A program made the position numbers and the translations under genes. A stretch of 64,000 bases of DNA from Acidobacteriaceae bacterium (GTDB taxonomy: Bacteria; Acidobacteriota; Terriglobia; Terriglobales; Acidobacteriaceae), in contig DAIDGW010000090.1 of the NCBI GenBank assembly GCA_027452245.1, forward strand, positions 19,053 to 83,052, read 5' to 3'. The notes below the pieces were generated by a model, which worked only from the letters and a program-made list of their open reading frames with translations, was not told the origin of the DNA and ran no database searches. This document shows, piece after piece, positions 59,524 through 64,000 of this stretch. Numbering within the stretch: the first letter of the stretch is position 1; the number at the start of each line of letters is the position of its first letter.

Positions 59524-59749
59524 GCGACCTTCCTTGGGTTCCCGCGCGGCGCCTCGCCCCGACTTGCGCCCGGCACCGACCTTGCGGTTGGTCTTGAGAT
59601 TTGTGGTTTCGGCGAGCCGTTGACCACTTGGCCAAGGTGAATATCGCACGTCTGTAAGCAAAGCAGAGAGATTACGGAAGGTGGTGTACGGTTGCGGAAG
59701 AGTAACCACGCGTTCGAGGGGCTTGCGGCCCTTCGTATTACCGCATTCT

Positions 59750-61711
59750 CTAGTTCGAACTCTCCAGCACTTGCGAGAGTTCTTCCCACTCCTTCATCAG
59801 AGATGTCAGCTCCTGCCGACGAGCCTGGAGAGCCTCGCTTTGACGCAGCGTTTCTTCAGCGCTGACAAATGTCATCAGCGATGCTTCAGATTGTGCAATG
59901 GCGCTCTCTGTGCTTGAGATGGATTCCTCAATCTGCCGAATACGATCTTCCATCTGTTTGCGCTTCATGGGATTGAGGCGCTTCCCAGCGGCGTGCTCGG
60001 TCTGGCTGTCGCCATTCAATGGCTCGGCGACAACCGCTTTAATTGGGGTCGCAAGTGGAGAAGTTGTCAGGCCCGGCACATCGTCGAGCGTTGGCGCATA
60101 TTCCTGGCCACCCTGCTTGCGCCAGAGATAGTCCTCGTAATTGCCGGGATAAATCTCGACTTTGCCGCCACCCACCTCAAATACGCGTGTCGCCAGCTTG
60201 TCGATGAAATAACGATCGTGAGATACGAATACGACTGTACCCGTATATTCCATCAGTGCATTGAGCAAAACATCTTTGGCACGCAAATCCAGATGGTTTG
60301 TCGGTTCGTCCAGTAGAAGAAAATTCGCAGGGTGCAGCAACATCCGAAGCAGCGCGTATCGCCCGCGCTCTCCTCCGGAAAGGACCCCGATTTTCTTGAA
60401 TACTTCATCCTCGGAAAACAAAAAACATCCGAGCAAATTGCGCAGTTCGGTCTCGCTGGAGCGGGGCGAGACAGTTCCTAGGTCATCAATCATGCGCGCT
60501 TCGGGATCGAGTTCCTTGTACTGATCCTGCGCAAAATAATCCGACTGGACGTTGTGTCCGAGCCGGAATTCTCCCGCCGTGAGAGGTTCGGAACCAGCCA
60601 GCAGCTTGATAAGCGTTGATTTTCCAGCACCATTCACGCCCACCAGGGCGATACGGTCCCCGCGCTCGATCATGAAGCTCACGCTCCGAAAAACTTCTTT
60701 CTCTCCATAGCTTTTTGCAACTTGCTTAAATTCGGCAACGATTCGGCCGCTGGGCTTGGGCTGGGGAAAAGAGAAGTGAATCGTCTTCTCTTCCGGCGGA
60801 ATCTCAATCCGCTCCATCTTCTCCAGTTCTTTAACGCGGCTCTGGACCTGTTTGGCCTTCGTTGCCTGGTAACGGAAGCGATTAATAAACACTTCCAATT
60901 GCTCGATGCGCTCGCGCTGGTTGCGGTAGGCCGCCTGCAATTGTTCGTTACGCTGTGTTTTCTGCGCCAGGAACTTGTCATAATTCCCGGTGTAAAACCA
61001 CATGCGCTTGTTCCAGATTTCCGCAATTTTATTGACTGTTACATCCAGAAAATAGCGGTCGTGCGAGATCAGCACGAACGCATGCGGGTACTCGTGCAGA
61101 TATTCTTCCAGCCAGTTACGCGCTTCGAGATCGAGGTGATTAGTCGGTTCGTCGAGCAGAAGCAGTGTGGGCTTCTGCAAGAGAAGCTTGGCCAGTGCCA
61201 GGCGCATCTGCCACCCACCTGAGAATTCTTCGGTCAGACGGGGCCAGTCATCTTTACTAAAGCCAAGTCCCATCAACACGCGCCCAACTTCAGCTTCGAT
61301 GGAGTATCCATCTCGAGTGCGAAATTCATGCTCCAAGCGGTGATAGCGATCGGCGATGTTTTCGTATTCCGCACTTGTGTGATCCACTTCCGCCATGCGA
61401 TGTGTGAGCGATTCCAGTTCTTTCTCTATGGCACACAGGTCGTCGAATACCGACATGCACTCGGCAAAAACCGTGCGTCCGGAAAGGCTCAATCCATCCT
61501 GCGGCAGATATCCAGCGGACGTGCCCTTAGCCACCGTCAGTGACCCATAGTCGAGCGTGTCCATCCCGGCAAGCGTCTTCATGAGCGTGGACTTCCCTGT
61601 ACCGTTCGCACCCACCAGTCCAATACGGTCATGCGGCGTGATCAGCCAGTCGACATTTTCAAAGAGAAGCTTGTGGCCGAAGCGTTTTCCGGCTCCAGAA
61701 AGCTGAATCAT
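59750..61711 (-). CDS. ABC-F family ATPase (Uup/YheS-like)
   Basis: 653 residues, two ABC domains and no membrane segments. Walker A motifs are GANGTGKST and GVNGAGKST, signatures are FSGGWQMRLALAKLL and LSGGERGRYALLRML, and Walker B motifs are LLLLDEPTNHLD and FLLLDEPTNHLD. The inter-domain P-site linker (RYQATKAKQVQSRVKELEKM) and a C-terminal coiled coil are visible. ABC-F proteins act on the ribosome; the C-terminal arm points to Uup/YheS rather than EttA. Confidence 0.95.
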   Translation of the reverse strand: MIQLSGAGKRFGHKLLFENVDWLITPHDRIGLVGANGTGKSTLMKTLAGMDTLDYGSLTVAKGTSAGYLPQDGLSLSGRTVFAECMSVFDDLCAIEKELESLTHRMAEVDHTSAEYENIADRYHRLEHEFRTRDGYSIEAEVGRVLMGLGFSKDDWPRLTEEFSGGWQMRLALAKLLLQKPTLLLLDEPTNHLDLEARNWLEEYLHEYPHAFVLISHDRYFLDVTVNKIAEIWNKRMWFYTGNYDKFLAQKTQRNEQLQAAYRNQRERIEQLEVFINRFRYQATKAKQVQSRVKELEKMERIEIPPEEKTIHFSFPQPKPSGRIVAEFKQVAKSYGEKEVFRSVSFMIERGDRIALVGVNGAGKSTLIKLLAGSEPLTAGEFRLGHNVQSDYFAQDQYKELDPEARMIDDLGTVSPRSSETELRNLLGCFLFSEDEVFKKIGVLSGGERGRYALLRMLLHPANFLLLDEPTNHLDLRAKDVLLNALMEYTGTVVFVSHDRYFIDKLATRVFEVGGGKVEIYPGNYEDYLWRKQGGQEYAPTLDDVPGLTTSPLATPIKAVVAEPLNGDSQTEHAAGKRLNPMKRKQMEDRIRQIEESISSTESAIAQSEASLMTFVSAEETLRQSEALQARRQELTSLMKEWEELSQVLESSN

Positions 61712-61790
61712 TAGGGTAAAAATATCGTCTCACATTGTGGATGCCGACGTACATTTGACAGTGCCCACCATCCTGTAGAAGCATCGAAAC

Positions 61791-62534
61791 ATGCCATCAT
61801 TGCGGGCAGCTTTTAAGCGCCGAAAGGGACGATATTCTTATCTGCTGGCGTTCATGTTGGTGCAGTTGGTCTTCTCTCCCTGGACCGAGACGGGCGGAGC
61901 CAGAGGAAGGATCGTAAGCATTCTGGCGGCTGGAGCAGTGCTCGCGGCACTCTACTCCATCAGCGGAGGGCGTAAGGTTTGGATTGCCGGTATCGCACTT
62001 GCCATCCCGGCCTTCCTTCATCGTGTTACTGCTTCCCCGGACCTCAGAGGCTACATTCCGCTCATTGGCTTGGGACTTTCAATCTTCTTTGATGTATTCA
62101 TCACCGTATTCATTTTGCGGGAAATCCTGGGCCATGACGACATTACCAGCCAGACTATATTCGGGGCGCTTTGCGCATATCTGACCTGCGGCTATGCCTT
62201 CGCGCATCTATACATGCTGCTCGTTCACCTGCAGCCGGGCTCCTTCGTTCTCGACCCGCATCTGTTTCGGCATTCCAATGTTACGCAAGCTGATCTTACG
62301 TTCTATAGCTATTCAACTCTGACCGCCCTGGGGGCCAATGGAATTTCGGCCGCTGCTCCCTATGCGCGCTGCATCAGCATGATAGAGGCGATACTCGGGG
62401 TTATGTACTTGACAGTACTGTTGGGACGATTAGTCGGATTGCATGTATCTCAGCGGATAACGACTTCGCAGAAAGTAACCCATCACCTGCAAGAAGCGAG
62501 CGCGTCAGCAGAAATACATCGTAAGGTTTATTGA
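61791..62534 (+). CDS. two-pore-helix-type ion channel protein with a non-canonical filter
   Basis: 247 residues with six hydrophobic segments (about 15-35, 42-58, 64-80, 88-112, 120-145 and 195-225). A pore helix and filter region reads TFYSYSTLTALGANGISAAAPYAR, where K+ channels of this group normally read TLTTxGYGDITP. Here Gly181-Ala182-Asn183 replaces Gly-Tyr-Gly and the Asp is Ile/Gly. The following helix (ILGVMYLTVLLGRLVGLH) is typical of the Ion_trans_2 family. Selectivity for K+ is therefore doubtful. Confidence 0.85.
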   Translation: MPSLRAAFKRRKGRYSYLLAFMLVQLVFSPWTETGGARGRIVSILAAGAVLAALYSISGGRKVWIAGIALAIPAFLHRVTASPDLRGYIPLIGLGLSIFFDVFITVFILREILGHDDITSQTIFGALCAYLTCGYAFAHLYMLLVHLQPGSFVLDPHLFRHSNVTQADLTFYSYSTLTALGANGISAAAPYARCISMIEAILGVMYLTVLLGRLVGLHVSQRITTSQKVTHHLQEASASAEIHRKVY

Positions 62535-62553
62535 TTCAGGGGGGAAGTGGGGT

Positions 62554-63066
62554 TTAGGATTGGGCCGCAGCGCGTGCGTCGGGATAATTCTCCACTAGAT
62601 CTCCGCGAAACTGGATGCGTTCCAGAGCCCGGTCGACCACCGCCTCAAGTTCGCGGCCGTATTTGGCTTCGCGTCCTTTAGCCAATCGGAGTTTTGCTTC
62701 GTCCCGATTGAACCACGTGGGCTTTCTCATCGCCTCGTCTGGCCTTCGCATCTCCCGCACTTCCATCAGAAATGCCTTGACCACAAACTCCTGCACCCCA
62801 CCTTCCTGCCAGAACACGCCTTTGGAGTGAATGTAGAGATGAAAGTGCCGCGGCTCGATCGTGCCCAGCGCTCCGGCCTCTTCCGCGGCTTCGCGTTCAG
62901 CAGCTTGGCTGTGCGATAAGCGCGAATCAGGAGATCCCTTCGGAAAGGTCCACTTACTTCCGCCATTGGTGTTGACGAGCAGGAACTCAATATCGCTGCC
63001 GCGTCTTTGATAACAAATGGCTGCCACTTGCAGAGGCAGAGATTTGGCAGCACGTGAGGAAGCCAT
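62554..63066 (-). CDS. Nudix hydrolase
   Basis: Start ATG 63066 (MASSRAAKSLPLQV) has AGGAG 8 bases upstream, preferred over the track start at 63105; 170 residues. The Nudix box is G-SPDSR-L-SHSQAAE-REAAEEAGA, complete except that Leu replaces the first Glu, as in DIPP-like enzymes. WTFPKGSPD and KPTWFNRDEAKLRL follow the usual layout. Substrates may be diphosphoinositol or dinucleotide polyphosphates, not determined here. Confidence 0.9.
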   Translation of the reverse strand: MASSRAAKSLPLQVAAICYQRRGSDIEFLLVNTNGGSKWTFPKGSPDSRLSHSQAAEREAAEEAGALGTIEPRHFHLYIHSKGVFWQEGGVQEFVVKAFLMEVREMRRPDEAMRKPTWFNRDEAKLRLAKGREAKYGRELEAVVDRALERIQFRGDLVENYPDARAAAQS

Positions 63067-63212
63067 GCAATCTCCTGGATCTATGCTATTCAGAAGATAT
63101 TTCAACCGTGTTAACTCGCAAATAAAATTGTGCGGGGGATGGCGTTACGAAAGGGTGACGCCGGCGTACACTCCCCCTTCTCGCTGAAAATACTCGACAA
63201 TATTTATCCGAT

Positions 63213-64000
63213 CTAACCGGCGCTAGTCGTGGCTTCGCGATCTCCTGCGTGAGACGGGAGCACCTGCGAGGCACGACTCCGTCCCCAAATCAGATATACG
63301 GGTATGCCAGCCACGATCAATCCAAGAGCTGCGCCGGAGGGCGCTGGCCGCGTCCAGATCATATTTCCCAGAAACCACGCGGTAACGGCGAGGAACAGGA
63401 CCGGAGTCACCGGGTATCCCCACATCTTGTATGGACGTTCGAGATCCGGCTGCTTGATTCGCAAAACGACAACGCCGGCAATCATCGCTCCGTAGGAAAG
63501 CCAGATGGCGAACATCGAGTAATCGATCAAAGACTCGTACGACCCGCTTACCAGAAGAATGGCCGCCCACGCGAACTGGGCGAGAATGGCGAACCCCGGT
63601 GTATGAAATCTTGGATCCACCTGGGCAAACCTGCGGAAGAACAGCCCGTCGCGAGCCTGGGCAAAATAAATTCGTGGCACAGTCAGGAAGCAGCCATTCA
63701 GACATCCGATGATCGACAGCAGAATGCTGGCCGATACCAGGCTGCCTCCGAAATGGCCCATGACACGGTCGGCCGCCGTGGCACCGACATGCTCGCTGCC
63801 GGCGATTTCAGGAATTGTCAGCACGCGTAGATATGCGAGATTCGCCAGCAGGTAAACACCTATCACTAGCAGCGATCCCACAATCAATGCCCATAAAACA
63901 TTGCGCTGCGGATCGCGAATCTCGCCGGCAACAAAACTCAACTGCACCCAGCCGTCGTAGGCCAGTACGCAGGCGATCAGCGCCACGCCAAAACTGCGCA
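63213..64000 (-). CDS. APC-superfamily amino acid transporter, C-terminal part (5' end outside window)
   Basis: The frame stays open past the track start to the window edge (SFGVALIAC...), so this is a 5'-truncated permease. About seven membrane helices remain. AYDGWVQLSFVAGEIRDPQRN is the helix 6 substrate region of LAT-type exchangers, and ERPYKMWGYPVTPVLFLAV is the typical helix 11 boundary. Substrate unknown. The 107-146 bases before the Nudix gene hold nothing called. Confidence 0.9.
   Translation of the reverse strand, partial: RSFGVALIACVLAYDGWVQLSFVAGEIRDPQRNVLWALIVGSLLVIGVYLLANLAYLRVLTIPEIAGSEHVGATAADRVMGHFGGSLVSASILLSIIGCLNGCFLTVPRIYFAQARDGLFFRRFAQVDPRFHTPGFAILAQFAWAAILLVSGSYESLIDYSMFAIWLSYGAMIAGVVVLRIKQPDLERPYKMWGYPVTPVLFLAVTAWFLGNMIWTRPAPSGAALGLIVAGIPVYLIWGRSRASQVLPSHAGDREATTSAG

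Overview
The window reads as a gene-dense chromosomal segment of a moderately GC-rich Gram-negative bacterium. I infer an acidobacterium (Acidobacteriota, probably Terriglobia). The grounds are the combination of FecR/DUF6600 tryptophan-rich exported proteins, zinc-ribbon Ser/Thr kinases with large membrane C-termini, an HspR-type heat-shock repressor in a Gram-negative setting, GlnRS, and a full F420 biosynthesis cluster. This is inference from gene content; there is no rRNA in the window. No tRNA, rRNA, CRISPR array or complete insertion sequence was recognised.

Layout. 1-7.2 kb: the end of D-Ala-D-Ala ligase, an exported S10 peptidase, glnS with a small helical protein upstream, a divergent second small helical protein that looks related, a thiolase, and a DUF4412-like exported protein closed by a strong terminator. 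7.3-12.6 kb: regulators (LytTR response regulator, Crp/Fnr protein with an N-terminal extension, triple-GAF sigma-54 activator) separated by intergenic regions rich in inverted repeats. 12.6-19.8 kb: small protein, purS, glmS, a decapitated vapC, a polytopic membrane protein and a zinc-ribbon Ser/Thr kinase. 19.8-26.8 kb: a heat-shock region (dnaK, dnaJ, APC transporter, hspR, histone-deacetylase-like enzyme) with a HAIR-type operator on the dnaK promoter. 26.9-34.9 kb: two FecR/DUF6600 envelope proteins flanking an NtrB/NtrC-type pair and a DUF2780 protein. 34.9-47.8 kb: trmJ, then the potassium region.

The potassium region is the most unusual part. KdpD is split into two complementary genes transcribed away from each other: the Walker-A/Usp half with kdpE on the plus strand, and the DUF4118-GAF-histidine kinase half on the minus strand. 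Beyond the kinase half lies a pseudokinase fused to a TonB-C-like domain. On the plus side come a KdpE-type operator, a beta-barrel porin, the decayed C-terminus of a second porin with an in-frame TAG, a 28-residue membrane peptide, and kdpF-A-B-C. The arrangement suggests a trans-envelope K+ uptake module (inference).

47.8-64 kb: a DUF892 protein, a CpaE-like ATPase, a PilZ protein and an MFS exporter. Next is a tightly overlapped cofG-cofD-cofC-cofE-cofH-npdG operon for F420, divergent from a flavin reductase. Last come msrB, a bactofilin, an ABC-F protein, a K+-channel-like protein with a non-canonical filter, a Nudix hydrolase and a truncated APC transporter at the window edge.
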